From positions 1 through 51,381 of the forward strand of contig FR891336.1 in assembly GCA_000435335.1 (NCBI GenBank): DNA of 51,381 nt, written 5' to 3'. The notes below the pieces were generated by a model. That model worked only from the letters and a program-made list of their open reading frames with translations. It was not told where the DNA came from and did no database searches. Shown in pieces: positions 15,253 through 24,003 of the stretch; position 1 is the stretch's first letter; each line of letters opens with the position of its first letter. Source of the stretch: Clostridium sp. CAG:964. Lineage in GTDB: Bacteria > Bacillota > Clostridia > Oscillospirales > Acutalibacteraceae. A program made the position numbers and the translations under genes.

Positions 15253-16668
15253 ATGAACAAAATAACAAAATTTGCTGCAGTGTTTATGGCTTTATGTGTT
15301 AGTGCATCAGCTATGGCTTTGGCAGGATGCGAGCAGGAAGCAGGCGGCGGTACAGATAATACCTCTAAGCTTAGCAGCTCGTCAAAGATTGATACATCAG
15401 GTGTAAAGGAAATCTATTACTTAAACTTCAAGCCGGAAATTTCCGATAAGTATGAGGCAATTGCAAAGCAGTACGAGAAAGAAACAGGCATTAAGGTTAA
15501 GGTTTCTACAGCTGCTTCCGGTGAGTATGAAAAAACACTTTCAACTCAGATGGCCAACGCCGACACAGCACCTACTATTTTCCAGATAAACGGTCCTGTA
15601 GGCTATGAAAGCTGGAAGGACTATTGTGCAGACCTAAGCGGTACAGATTTTTATGCTAATCTTTCGGATAAGAGCCTTGCTATTAAGAATGGCGACGGTG
15701 TTTACGGTGTGCCGTATGCTGTTGAGGGCTATGGTATTATTTATAATAACGCTATTATGGATAAGTACTTTAAGTCAAGCAAGAAGTCAACCGACTATAA
15801 GGATATGAGCGAAATCAACAACTTCAAGAAGCTAAAGGAAGTTGTTGAGGATATGACTAAGATTAAGGACGAGCTTGGAATTAAGGGTGTGTTTGGTTCT
15901 ACATCACTTAAAAAGGGCGACGACTGGAGATGGCAGACTCACCTAATGGATTTGCCATTGTATTATGAGCTGAAGGACGGCAAGACCAGTACCATAACAA
16001 AGTGTCTGGACGCTAAGGAGATCGAGTTTAAATATGCCGACAACTTCAAGGGCATATTCGACCTATATACAAACAATTCCTGCACAGAAAAGAATCAGCT
16101 GGGTTCTAAGACTGTTGACGAATCAATGAGTGAATTTGCACTTGGCAATGTAGCTATGATTCAGAACGGTAACTGGGGCTGGGATCCTATTTCAAAGACA
16201 AAGGGTAATGTTGTTAAGGAAGACGACATTAAATATTTGCCTATCTACACAGGTGTTGACGGTGAAGAGAGCCAGGGCTTGTGCGTAGGTACAGAGAACT
16301 ATTTTGCTGTTAACAACAAGGTTGATCCTGCAAAGCAGCAGGCTTCAGTAGACTTCCTAGAGTGGCTGTTCTCATCAGAATACGGCAAGAAGGCTGTAGT
16401 AAAAGATCTTGGATTTATTGCTCCGTTCACTACATTCTCAGAGAACGAGCGTCCGGAAAACCCATTGGCAAAGGAAGTTCTTGCTTGGATGGAAAAGGAC
16501 GGCGTATCATCAGTTGAGTGGACATTCCAGGGTATACCAAGTGAGCATTGGAAGGAAGATTTCGGTGCAAGCCTGCTTGAGTATGTTCAGGGACAGAAAG
16601 AGTGGAACAAGGTTGTTGATGACGCTAAGTCATCTTGGAAGACCGAGGTTAGCTTAAAGGCTGAGTAA
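15253..16668 (+). CDS. Carbohydrate ABC transporter substrate-binding lipoprotein
   Basis: A 471-residue family 1 extracellular solute-binding protein. The signal peptide ends with lipobox LAGC (Cys26). The mature part starts with IYYLNFKPEISDKYEAIAK and contains ADTAPTIFQ, YGVPYAVEGYGIIYN and NGNWGW, all usual for sugar-binding proteins. AAGGAGAAAGG precedes the ATG. The gene's G/C-optimised codons (frequent AAG, GCT, GTT) suggest high expression compared with the permeases. Ligand unknown. Forms the first gene of an operon with two permeases; a hairpin follows it. Confidence 0.93.
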   Translation: MNKITKFAAVFMALCVSASAMALAGCEQEAGGGTDNTSKLSSSSKIDTSGVKEIYYLNFKPEISDKYEAIAKQYEKETGIKVKVSTAASGEYEKTLSTQMANADTAPTIFQINGPVGYESWKDYCADLSGTDFYANLSDKSLAIKNGDGVYGVPYAVEGYGIIYNNAIMDKYFKSSKKSTDYKDMSEINNFKKLKEVVEDMTKIKDELGIKGVFGSTSLKKGDDWRWQTHLMDLPLYYELKDGKTSTITKCLDAKEIEFKYADNFKGIFDLYTNNSCTEKNQLGSKTVDESMSEFALGNVAMIQNGNWGWDPISKTKGNVVKEDDIKYLPIYTGVDGEESQGLCVGTENYFAVNNKVDPAKQQASVDFLEWLFSSEYGKKAVVKDLGFIAPFTTFSENERPENPLAKEVLAWMEKDGVSSVEWTFQGIPSEHWKEDFGASLLEYVQGQKEWNKVVDDAKSSWKTEVSLKAE

Positions 16669-16706
16669 TTTGCTGAAGGTAGAATGATTAAAGGATAATT
16701 GTATGG

Positions 16707-16736
16707 TTCTCCCGTACCCCCAAGGGTGCGGGAGAA
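16707..16736 (+). promoter_or_regulatory. Intercistronic hairpin after the binding-protein gene
   Basis: TTCTCCCG (16707-16714) pairs with CGGGAGAA (16729-16736), with an inner CCC/GGG. No U-run follows. It is likely to stabilise the upstream mRNA end or attenuate transcription into the permease genes, a common arrangement in sugar ABC operons (inference). Confidence 0.6.
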
Positions 16737-16840
16737 ATGTTTCTACAGACTGTTTTAAGCTGCTTTAAAGTAAACCTTTGGCTGTTAATTAAACAACCCC
16801 TACAGCTTTGCCAAGCAGTCGGAATTAAGGAGGACTATTT

Positions 16841-17683
16841 ATGCAAAAATCCATAAAACGCTGGTTTCCGGTATTTATACTTCCAACCGTAATAGCGTTT
16901 ATAATATCTTTTTTGGCCCCTTTTGCTATGGGCATTTACTTATCATTTACAAAATTTACAACAATAACAGATGCTAAGTTCGTAGGCTTTAGTAACTATA
17001 TAAAAGCATTTAGCGATTCGGGCTTTGTTGATGCACTGTGGTTTACGGTGAAGTTTACAATAGTTTCCGTTATAACTATAAATGTAATAGCATTTTTGCT
17101 TGCTATGCTTTTAACCAAAGGCCTAAAGGGAACTAACGGTTTTAGAACAATATTCTTTATGCCAAACCTAATCGGCGGTATTGTTTTAGGCTATATCTGG
17201 CTTATGATTATAAACGGCGTACTGTCGTTTGCAGGTTTGTCAATAACATATGACGCCTCATATGGCTTCTGGGGCTTAGTAATACTAATGAACTGGCAGC
17301 TAATAGGCTATATGATGATTATCTATATTGCCGGTATACAAAATGTATCGCCGGACTTGCTGGAGGCAGCCGACATAGACGGTGCAACAAGCTTCCAAAA
17401 GCTTATTAAAATAACAATTCCTCAGGTAATGCCGTCAGTAACAATATGCACATTCCTGACATTAACAAATTCCTTTAAGCTGTTTGACCAGAACCTTGCA
17501 CTTACTGCAGGTGCTCCGGGCAGACAAACACAGATGCTTGCGTTGGATATTTACAACACCTTCTACGGCAGAGTAGGCTACCAGGGTGTAGGTCAGGCAA
17601 AAGCGGTTGTTTTCTTTATAATAGTTGCGGCTATAGCATTAACACAGCTGTACCTGACCAAGCGTAAGGAGGTTGAAAGCTAA
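16841..17683 (+). CDS. Sugar ABC transporter permease (MalF/UgpA-like)
   Basis: 280 residues with six predicted membrane segments, a short N-terminus, and the EAA loop LEAADIDGATSFQKL (about 171-185) followed by KITIPQVMPS, the site that docks the ATPase. AAGGAGGAC precedes the ATG. Its stop codon TAA shares a base with the next ATG (17683), indicating translational coupling with the second permease. Confidence 0.92.
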   Translation: MQKSIKRWFPVFILPTVIAFIISFLAPFAMGIYLSFTKFTTITDAKFVGFSNYIKAFSDSGFVDALWFTVKFTIVSVITINVIAFLLAMLLTKGLKGTNGFRTIFFMPNLIGGIVLGYIWLMIINGVLSFAGLSITYDASYGFWGLVILMNWQLIGYMMIIYIAGIQNVSPDLLEAADIDGATSFQKLIKITIPQVMPSVTICTFLTLTNSFKLFDQNLALTAGAPGRQTQMLALDIYNTFYGRVGYQGVGQAKAVVFFIIVAAIALTQLYLTKRKEVES

Positions 17684-18660
17684 TGGCAGACAATACTCAA
17701 AATATTAATATCCCTGTTCAAAAGCCGGTAGTCGGTGAAAAGCCGGCAGGCAATCATCAGCCGGGCGGTGGTATAAAAAAGGTGTCCGCCGGTAATCAGA
17801 CCAAAGAGAAGAAGAAAGAGCCAAAAAGAAAAATGAAGGCAAAGGATGTACCTTTCATTATTATTCTTACTGTGATGGCGGCAATGTTTATTGCACCTAT
17901 ACTTTTGGTAATAATGAACTCCTTTAAGGCAAAGAATTATTTGGGAACAGAGCCGTTTGCCTTTCCTAATGCCCAGTCCTTTGTAGGCTTTGACAACTAT
18001 ATTGAGGGCGCACAAAAGATTGGATTTTTTCCGGCGTTTTTAACCTCGGTATTTATAACAGTGTTTGCAGTGCTTCTCATAGTTTTGTGCACATCTATGT
18101 GTGCATGGTTTATTGTTCGTGTTAAAAAGTGGTACTCAAAGCTTTTGTATCTGCTTTGTGCGTTTTCAATGATTGTGCCTTTCCAAATGGTAATGTACCC
18201 AATGTCACAAATTGCCGCACAGCTTCACTTAAACAATATGGTTGGCATTATATTTGTTTACTTGGGCTTTGGTGCCGGCTTAGCAGTATTTATGTTTGTT
18301 GGCTTTGTTAAAAGCGTGCCTCTTGAAATAGAAGAAGCGGCTATGATAGACGGCTGCGGTGCACTGAGAACATATTTCTTGGTAGTATTCCCTATACTAA
18401 AGCCTACAGCCATTACAGTAGCAATTCTTGACGCAATGTGGATATGGAACGACTACCTGCTTCCGTATTTGCTTTTAAACGCAACAGACACAAAGACATT
18501 GCCAATGGCAATTCAGTATCTGAGAGGCGGATACGGCTCAATAGATATGGCAAATATGATGGCCATGATTGTGCTTTCTATTATTCCTATAGTAGTATTC
18601 TACTTGATATGTCAAAAGTACATTATCAAGGGAATTGTAGCCGGAGCAGTCAAAGGCTAA
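17683..18660 (+). CDS. Sugar ABC transporter permease (MalG/UgpE-like)
   Basis: 325 residues. A polar, lysine-rich cytoplasmic extension of about 55 residues (KEKKKEPKRK) precedes the first membrane segment, longer than usual. Six membrane segments follow, with the EAA loop EEAAMIDGCGALRTY (about 215-229). It overlaps the first permease by one base. No ATP-binding subunit is encoded here, so the pair probably shares an MsmX/MsmK-type ATPase from elsewhere, as in many Firmicutes (inference). Confidence 0.92.
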   Translation: MADNTQNINIPVQKPVVGEKPAGNHQPGGGIKKVSAGNQTKEKKKEPKRKMKAKDVPFIIILTVMAAMFIAPILLVIMNSFKAKNYLGTEPFAFPNAQSFVGFDNYIEGAQKIGFFPAFLTSVFITVFAVLLIVLCTSMCAWFIVRVKKWYSKLLYLLCAFSMIVPFQMVMYPMSQIAAQLHLNNMVGIIFVYLGFGAGLAVFMFVGFVKSVPLEIEEAAMIDGCGALRTYFLVVFPILKPTAITVAILDAMWIWNDYLLPYLLLNATDTKTLPMAIQYLRGGYGSIDMANMMAMIVLSIIPIVVFYLICQKYIIKGIVAGAVKG

Positions 18661-18675
18661 TCCTAACCGTAACAA

Positions 18676-18715
18676 CAAGGTCGGTGCATTTAAAAGCACC
18701 GACCTTGATTTTTTG
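18676..18715 (+). terminator. Terminator of the ABC operon
   Basis: CAAGGTCGGTGC pairs with GCACCGACCTTG, followed by ATTTTTTG. Confidence 0.9.
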
Positions 18716-18798
18716 TCCCTTTTCAAGCTAAGCAGTCCCTTTGCGTAAGCCTAAGGGCGTAGCTGCTATTGAATAGCAGGACTCTGAATATAAAAAAT

Positions 18799-18825
18799 GA
18801 GCAGCTGCAGTGTTTGCAGCTGCTC
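18799..18825. terminator. Bidirectional terminator
   Basis: GAGCAGCTGCA pairs with TGCAGCTGCTC, flanked by an A-run on the left and a T-run on the right. It can end the minus-strand gene at 18849-19136 and plus-strand readthrough. Confidence 0.8.
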
Positions 18826-18848
18826 ATTTCTATTTTTTTGCAGAAATA

Positions 18849-19136
18849 TTATTGCGGCTTTAGTGCTCTTTTCAGCCATACATCCGCAAAGTCCATTGCC
18901 ATATACAGCCCGTTCTTTTCGGTAGCTCTTACTACCTGCTTCCTTGGGCTGATTTCCTGCGAAGTACTCATAAGCTGAATGCTTACTTTATCGGCCACCT
19001 CAAGGTCTTTAACTGTTTTTTTTGTTTTGATTTTAATGCGAACAACATAAGGGTCGCTCATACTACCATAGTAAAGAACATCTCCGCTTCTAACAAGCGG
19101 TTTATTTTTATACATAAAAAATTGATTTTTTGCCAT
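18849..19136 (-). CDS. Conserved small protein, unknown function
   Basis: 95 residues beginning MAKNQFFMYKNKPLVRSG and containing DVLYYGSMSDPYVVRI and VSIQLMSTSQEISPR. It has the look of a conserved Clostridia protein but has no named domain that I can give. The start at 19136 is chosen because GGAGG lies 8 nt upstream; a longer form from 19151 would begin before that site. No signal peptide or membrane segment. It stands alone on the minus strand and ends in a bidirectional terminator. Confidence 0.8.
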   Translation of the reverse strand: MAKNQFFMYKNKPLVRSGDVLYYGSMSDPYVVRIKIKTKKTVKDLEVADKVSIQLMSTSQEISPRKQVVRATEKNGLYMAMDFADVWLKRALKPQ

Positions 19137-19359
19137 ATAAATATCCTCCATTCATCTGTGTTATAGTTTATTCATTCAAAGGTAAAGCAACAGTCTGCAC
19201 TGCAGCAAGATTTGCCCATTAAATCAGTAGAAATAATTATAGCATTATTTCTACATTTAGTAAAGTAAATTTAGTTATAATTTGTCATATGCAAATGTTA
19301 TATTTTTATTAACATAATTCTTACTCTTGCCTGCGTATAAATTTACGGAGGTGAGTGCG

Positions 19360-19725
19360 GTGAAGAAAACAGTATATTTTATTTTTATAATATCGCTTTT
19401 TTTGTTGCTTTGCGGTTGTACTCAAAGGCAGATAGTATCAGTTCCCGATGAGCTTACGGCGTACAGTTGGGAAAAAAGCGACAAATTCGGCAAGGAAATA
19501 AGGCTGTCATTTGAAGAAGGCTGTGCAGCGTTAACCATAAAATCGGCTGATAAATCCTACAAAATCCAGGGTAATGCCATTATAGATAATAACAGCATAC
19601 AGATATTTGACGACAGCTTGAAAAGTACTTTTTCATTTAAATACAATTTGTACGGTGATAAAATAAAGCTTAAATATAATGATAATACAATAGAATTGGA
19701 TAAATCTGCTGTACAAAGTAAATAA
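19360..19725 (+). CDS. Small lipoprotein, unknown function
   Basis: About 121 residues. The N-terminal signal ends with LLLCGC, a lipobox. The GTG at 19360 is the preferred start because GGAGGTG sits 6 to 8 nt upstream; the in-frame ATG at 19327 has none. The mature part is beta-rich (IRLSFEEGCAALTIK, then FKYNLYGDKIKLKY), a pattern seen in small DUF-type beta-barrel lipoproteins of gut Clostridia. Function not assignable. Confidence 0.75.
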   Translation: MKKTVYFIFIISLFLLLCGCTQRQIVSVPDELTAYSWEKSDKFGKEIRLSFEEGCAALTIKSADKSYKIQGNAIIDNNSIQIFDDSLKSTFSFKYNLYGDKIKLKYNDNTIELDKSAVQSK

Positions 19726-19858
19726 AGAGCTATAACTATTTTGTAATTAATTACGAAATTTTGTAATTAATTTGAAATTTTTAATTTTATCAGCTATAAT
19801 AACAAAGTATGTGATATGTATATATTCATAGTCAACAGAAAAAATAAAGGGTGAGAAA

Positions 19859-20770
19859 ATGCAGAAATATTCAAAATATGCAAAAATCGCACTGGTTACG
19901 GTAATCTCCTTGACGCTTGCGACGATTGTACAGAGTGCAGGCGTAGGCAAGCTGAATTCCAATACAGATATGGTACGACCAAGGTCGTACAGCAGTGTTG
20001 AGGAGGCGTCTTCAAAAAATCTTAAAAAGACTGCCAAGGCAACAGAAAAAGCAACAGAAAAAGCAACCAAGAAGGCTGCTGCAAAGACTAAAGCAAAGGC
20101 TAAGGTAAAGGCAACGGAAAAAGCAACAGAAAAGCCTACAGAAAAGACTGCTAAAAAAGCAAAGACGCAGGCAAAAGCAAAGGCAAAAACGACGGCTACG
20201 GAAAAGGCGACAGAAAAGCCTACGGCGGCTCCTACAGAAGCACCTACACAGCTTGTGACAGAGGCACCTACGGTATCTGCTACAGAGGTCTACACCATTC
20301 CTACAGAGCTGCCTACAGAATGGTCACAGGAGTTGCAGAACAACTATGACGCACAGTACAACGCCGGATATCTTGTTGCGATAGATAACCCTGACTACAC
20401 ATACCAAACAGGTCAAGTTATTTTAAGCAAGGAGGACAAGGAGCTGGCTTGCCAAATAGTATACGGCGAAGCAGGCGGCGAGGGTTTTGAGGGCTGCTGC
20501 CTGGTAGCACAGTGCCTAAAGGACTCTATGGTGTTTTTAGGGTACAACTCTATTGCAGATGTGCGGAAGTACTGCCGCTATGACGGTTGGCAGAAAAACT
20601 ACAGCGAAACTGCAAGGCAGGCTGTAGAGTACATATTTGACCAAAACAGAAGTGCTGTAGCCCACCGGCTTTTATTCTTTTATGCACCGAACCTTTGTAA
20701 AAGCGATTGGCACGAAAGCCAGTATTTTGTTTTGCAAAGAGGCAACAGCAGATTTTTTGATATGTATTAA
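19859..20770 (+). CDS. SleB-like cell wall hydrolase with Lys/Ala/Thr-rich region
   Basis: 303 residues. The N-terminus (about 1-30) is a signal or anchor. Residues about 58-125 are a low-complexity tract of KATEK-type repeats, highly basic, followed by a PTEAPT linker (about 125-160). The C-terminal domain (about 190-303) contains the Hydrolase_2/SleB pattern: LACQIVYGEAGGEGFEG with the catalytic-type Glu, then VAQCLKDSM and HESQYFVL. Such enzymes cut peptidoglycan, often in spore germination or remodelling. The basic repeat may bind anionic wall polymers (inference). GGTGAG precedes the ATG. Confidence 0.82.
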   Translation: MQKYSKYAKIALVTVISLTLATIVQSAGVGKLNSNTDMVRPRSYSSVEEASSKNLKKTAKATEKATEKATKKAAAKTKAKAKVKATEKATEKPTEKTAKKAKTQAKAKAKTTATEKATEKPTAAPTEAPTQLVTEAPTVSATEVYTIPTELPTEWSQELQNNYDAQYNAGYLVAIDNPDYTYQTGQVILSKEDKELACQIVYGEAGGEGFEGCCLVAQCLKDSMVFLGYNSIADVRKYCRYDGWQKNYSETARQAVEYIFDQNRSAVAHRLLFFYAPNLCKSDWHESQYFVLQRGNSRFFDMY

Positions 20771-20808
20771 CCCCTTTTTTTTAATATTACAGTAGATAAT
20801 TTTAGTTC

Positions 20809-20850
20809 TTACAGGCTTGGAAAATCGACAACCGAGCCTGTAATTTTTTT
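20809..20850 (+). terminator. Terminator of the SleB-like gene
   Basis: TTACAGGCTTGG pairs with CCGAGCCTGTAA, followed by seven T. Confidence 0.85.
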
Positions 20851-20870
20851 GTTAAATCTATGTGAATTAT

Positions 20871-20887
20871 TTCACTTAAATTTCACA
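20871..20887 (+). promoter_or_regulatory. Candidate PhoP box (TTCACT-N5-TTCACA)
   Basis: Two direct hexamers with an 11-bp period, similar to the TTNACA repeats bound by PhoP in Firmicutes. They lie about 165 bp before the Na/phosphate cotransporter. A possible -10 (TATTAT) lies near 20983. Regulation by phosphate is inferred. Confidence 0.4.
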
Positions 20888-21050
20888 TACAAAGAACATA
20901 ATCTTCATACGGTTTAGGTATTCTAGATTACAATGTAGTTATTGCGGAATTTTGTAGAATTTTCTGTAATACTGCAATGGGTATTATATTAATTTTTAGG
21001 TTAATTAGCGTACCCCACATTAAATTATATTTATAATGCGAGGGAAAATT

Positions 21051-22799
21051 ATGGACATTTTTGCCGTTCTGACTCTTTTTGGCGGACTTGCACTGTTCCT
21101 GTTTGGTATGAACACAATGGGGGACGGTCTTGAAAAGCTCTCCGGCGGCAGGCTGGAGCAAATGCTTGAAAAGCTTACTAACAGCACCTTTAAGGGCTTT
21201 ATGGTTGGTATGCTTGTTACAGCCGTAATACAGTCGTCTTCGGCTACTACGGTAATGGTAGTTGGCTTTGTAAATTCCGGTATAATGAAGCTTTCAAGGG
21301 CAATCGGCGTAATTATGGGTGCCAATGTAGGTACAACCATTACAGCGTGGATATTAAGCTTAACAGGTATAAGCGGTGACAGCTTCCTGCTGAAAATGCT
21401 TAAGCCTACCAGCTTTTCACCAATATTGGCTGTTATAGGTATTATATTTATTATGTTCTGCAAGAGCCAAAAGAAAAAGGACATTGGTACAATACTGGTT
21501 GGCTTTGCAATACTGATGTTCGGTATGGACAGTATGAGCAGTGCCGTAGAACCTTTGGCAGAAATTCCTGAATTCAGAGAGCTTCTTCTAATGTTCTCAA
21601 ACCCGCTGTTTGGTATACTTGCGGGTATGGTGCTTACAGCAATTATTCAAAGCTCGTCGGCATCTGTGGGTATTTTGCAGGCTTTATCTGTAACAGGAAG
21701 CATAACCTACGCAAGTGCTATACCTATAATTATGGGACAAAATATAGGTACCTGCGTAACCGCACTTTTGTCATGTATAGGTGCTAAAAAGAATGCTAAG
21801 CGTGCCGCCTTTGTTCACTTATATTTTAACATAATAGGCTCCGTTGTTTTGCTTGTATTGTTCTATACATTAAACGCATTTTTACATTTTACATTCTTAG
21901 ACGATGCCGTAAATCCTGCAAGCATTGCTATAGTACATTCAATATTTAACATTGCGGCTACTGCACTGCTGCTGCCGTTTAACAAGGTTCTTGAAAAGCT
22001 TGCGTGTCTTACAATCAGAGATAAAGACGAGGACAACGACACACCGTTTATTGATGAGCGTTTCTTAAATACACCGGCTGTTGCAACTGCACAGTGTGTT
22101 ACAATGTGCAACAAAATGGCTGTGCTTTCAGAGCAAACCATTACAGACGCCTGTTCACTGCTTGCAAAATACAGGCCTGAGCTTGAAGCAAGTATAATAG
22201 ACAACGAAAAGCTTATAGATACCTACGAGGATGTTTTGGGAACATATCTGGTTAAGCTAAGCAGTAAAAGCTTAACAACCGATGACAGTGCAGAAACCTC
22301 AAAAATGCTGCATTCTATAGGCGACTTTGAGAGAATAAGCGACCACGCAGTAAACATACAGGAATCGGTTAAGGAAATGCACGAGAAAAAAATATTCTTC
22401 TCTGAGAACGCTATAAGTGAGATAGATGTTTTAATATGTGCCCTTATAGAAATTGTTGACAATACAACCAAGGCATATACTAAAAACGACATTGAACTTG
22501 CAAAAAGAATAGAACCACTTGAGCAGGTTATAGACAAGCTTGTAAATGAGCTTAAACTGCGCCATGTTAAGCGTTTGCGTGACGGCAAGTGTACAATAGA
22601 GCTGGGCTTTATATTCTCTGATTTGCTTACATCTATTGAGCGTATAAGTGACCACTGCTCAAACATTGCAGTATGTATGATACAGCTTGAAGAGGAAAGC
22701 TTTGAAACCCACGAATATTTGTATGAGGTAAAGCATGATGATGAAGGTTCGTTTAAAAATGAGTACAAGGAGTACCGCAGTAAGTATGTTTTACCGTGA
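21051..22799 (+). CDS. Na/phosphate cotransporter family protein with PhoU-like domain
   Basis: About 582 residues. Two inverted Na_Pi_cotrans repeats carry the QSSSATTVMVVGFVNSG (about 63) and QSSSASVGILQALS (about 200) motifs that form the substrate site. Eight or more hydrophobic segments occupy about 1-310. The cytoplasmic C-terminus (about 340-560) has PhoU-like helical repeats (MLHSIGDFERISDHAVNI, then LTSIERISDHCSNIAV). It likely imports phosphate with sodium. The start at 21051 is preferred because GAGGG lies just upstream; an ATG at 21036 is possible. Candidate PhoP boxes lie upstream. Confidence 0.92.
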   Translation: MDIFAVLTLFGGLALFLFGMNTMGDGLEKLSGGRLEQMLEKLTNSTFKGFMVGMLVTAVIQSSSATTVMVVGFVNSGIMKLSRAIGVIMGANVGTTITAWILSLTGISGDSFLLKMLKPTSFSPILAVIGIIFIMFCKSQKKKDIGTILVGFAILMFGMDSMSSAVEPLAEIPEFRELLLMFSNPLFGILAGMVLTAIIQSSSASVGILQALSVTGSITYASAIPIIMGQNIGTCVTALLSCIGAKKNAKRAAFVHLYFNIIGSVVLLVLFYTLNAFLHFTFLDDAVNPASIAIVHSIFNIAATALLLPFNKVLEKLACLTIRDKDEDNDTPFIDERFLNTPAVATAQCVTMCNKMAVLSEQTITDACSLLAKYRPELEASIIDNEKLIDTYEDVLGTYLVKLSSKSLTTDDSAETSKMLHSIGDFERISDHAVNIQESVKEMHEKKIFFSENAISEIDVLICALIEIVDNTTKAYTKNDIELAKRIEPLEQVIDKLVNELKLRHVKRLRDGKCTIELGFIFSDLLTSIERISDHCSNIAVCMIQLEEESFETHEYLYEVKHDDEGSFKNEYKEYRSKYVLP

Positions 22800-22862
22800 G
22801 CAACCGGTTAAGCTGTTTGCTTAGCAGTTAATAAACAAAACTAATTTAAAGTGTAAACTTAT

Positions 22863-22917
22863 AATCCCCTTAGGACAGATACTTGAAAAATCAAGACTGT
22901 ACTAGGGGGATTGTTTT
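22863..22917 (+). terminator. Terminator after the Na/phosphate gene
   Basis: AATCCCCTTAG pairs with CTAGGGGGATT, with inner ACAG/CTGT and CTTG/CAAG, followed by GTTTTGT. The rest of 22800-23125 holds the minus-strand terminator and a palindrome at 23080-23098; no gene seen. Confidence 0.7.
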
Positions 22918-23006
22918 GTAAAAATTACAGGGTAAAAAATATTTATTTTTACGGCTGTGCCCAAATGTCTATCGCAGGGGTATATAAGCTATTGCAGTAT
23001 TACGAC

Positions 23007-23043
23007 AACAAAAAAGGTGCGGTGGAAAAGTCCACAGCACCTT
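23007..23043 (-). terminator. Terminator of the uppP gene
   Basis: On the minus strand AAGGTGC-TGTGGA pairs with TCCAC-GCACCTT, followed by a run of T (plus-strand A-run 23007-23015). Confidence 0.85.
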
Positions 23044-23125
23044 ATATTTTATGAGAAAGCCTACGGTTCACCGAATGTAGGCTGTTAATTTAACAGCCAA
23101 TGTGTTTGTTAATATGTCAAGATTA

Positions 23126-23986
23126 TTAGTGTACAGCCAGGGCAAAGTACAAAAGTACCGCAACGCCCAGTACAATTCTGTACCAGCCAAATACCTTGAA
23201 GTCGTGGCGCTTAATGTATTTAAGCAGGAATTTAATAACTACTATAGATACTAAAAATGCCACAACAAACCCTATAACCAGTATAATAAGCTCTTGAGCT
23301 GTAAAATTAAAGCCAAACTTAACCAGCTTCAGCAGGCTTGCACCTGCCATAACAGGTATAGCAAGGAAGAATGTAAACTCTGCCGCAACTGTTCGTGATA
23401 CGCCAATAAGCAATGCGCCTACTATTGTAGCTCCTGAGCGTGATACTCCCGGGAAGACAGCCGCCAACAGCTGAAACAGACCTATTATGATAACCAACTT
23501 ATAGGTTAAGTCGTTTAAGCCGGTTACCTTTGGCGTACGGCTTTTATTCCAGTTTTCAACTACAATAAAGGCAACACCAAATACTATAAGGGCAATGGCA
23601 ACTACCACATAGTTGTAAAGGTAGGTTTCTAAGAAATCATTAAGCAAAAGCCCTACTATAGCCGCAGGTATGCAGGCAACAAGTATTTTTCCCCACAGTG
23701 AGAGAATGTCGGTTTTAACAAGCTTTTTTATTCCCGTACTTCCCGAGCCGTTGTTTAGTGTAAAGGGCCATATCTGCTTCCAGAAAATAACCACAACCGC
23801 CAAAATGGCACCCAGCTGTATAACAACCTCGAACATATTCCAAAATTCTGCAGAAACCTTTAGGGGAATAAATTCGTTCAGCAAAATCATATGTCCGGTA
23901 CTGCTTATAGGCAGCCACTCGGTTATACCCTCTACCACACCAAACAGGGCCGCCTTTAAATATTCAATTATAGCCGAAATATCCAT
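23126..23986 (-). CDS. uppP: Undecaprenyl-diphosphatase UppP/BacA
   Basis: A 286-residue membrane enzyme that dephosphorylates undecaprenyl pyrophosphate to recycle the lipid carrier for peptidoglycan; it also gives bacitracin resistance. The two family signatures are present: EGITEWLPISSTGHMIL (19-35) and PGVSRSGATIVG (about 179-190), in a chain of about eight membrane segments. GGAGGAGC precedes the ATG. It is 17 nt behind cysS and last in a minus-strand run. Confidence 0.96.
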   Translation of the reverse strand: MDISAIIEYLKAALFGVVEGITEWLPISSTGHMILLNEFIPLKVSAEFWNMFEVVIQLGAILAVVVIFWKQIWPFTLNNGSGSTGIKKLVKTDILSLWGKILVACIPAAIVGLLLNDFLETYLYNYVVVAIALIVFGVAFIVVENWNKSRTPKVTGLNDLTYKLVIIIGLFQLLAAVFPGVSRSGATIVGALLIGVSRTVAAEFTFFLAIPVMAGASLLKLVKFGFNFTAQELIILVIGFVVAFLVSIVVIKFLLKYIKRHDFKVFGWYRIVLGVAVLLYFALAVH

Positions 23987-24003
23987 TTAAAAAGCTCCTC
24001 CGG

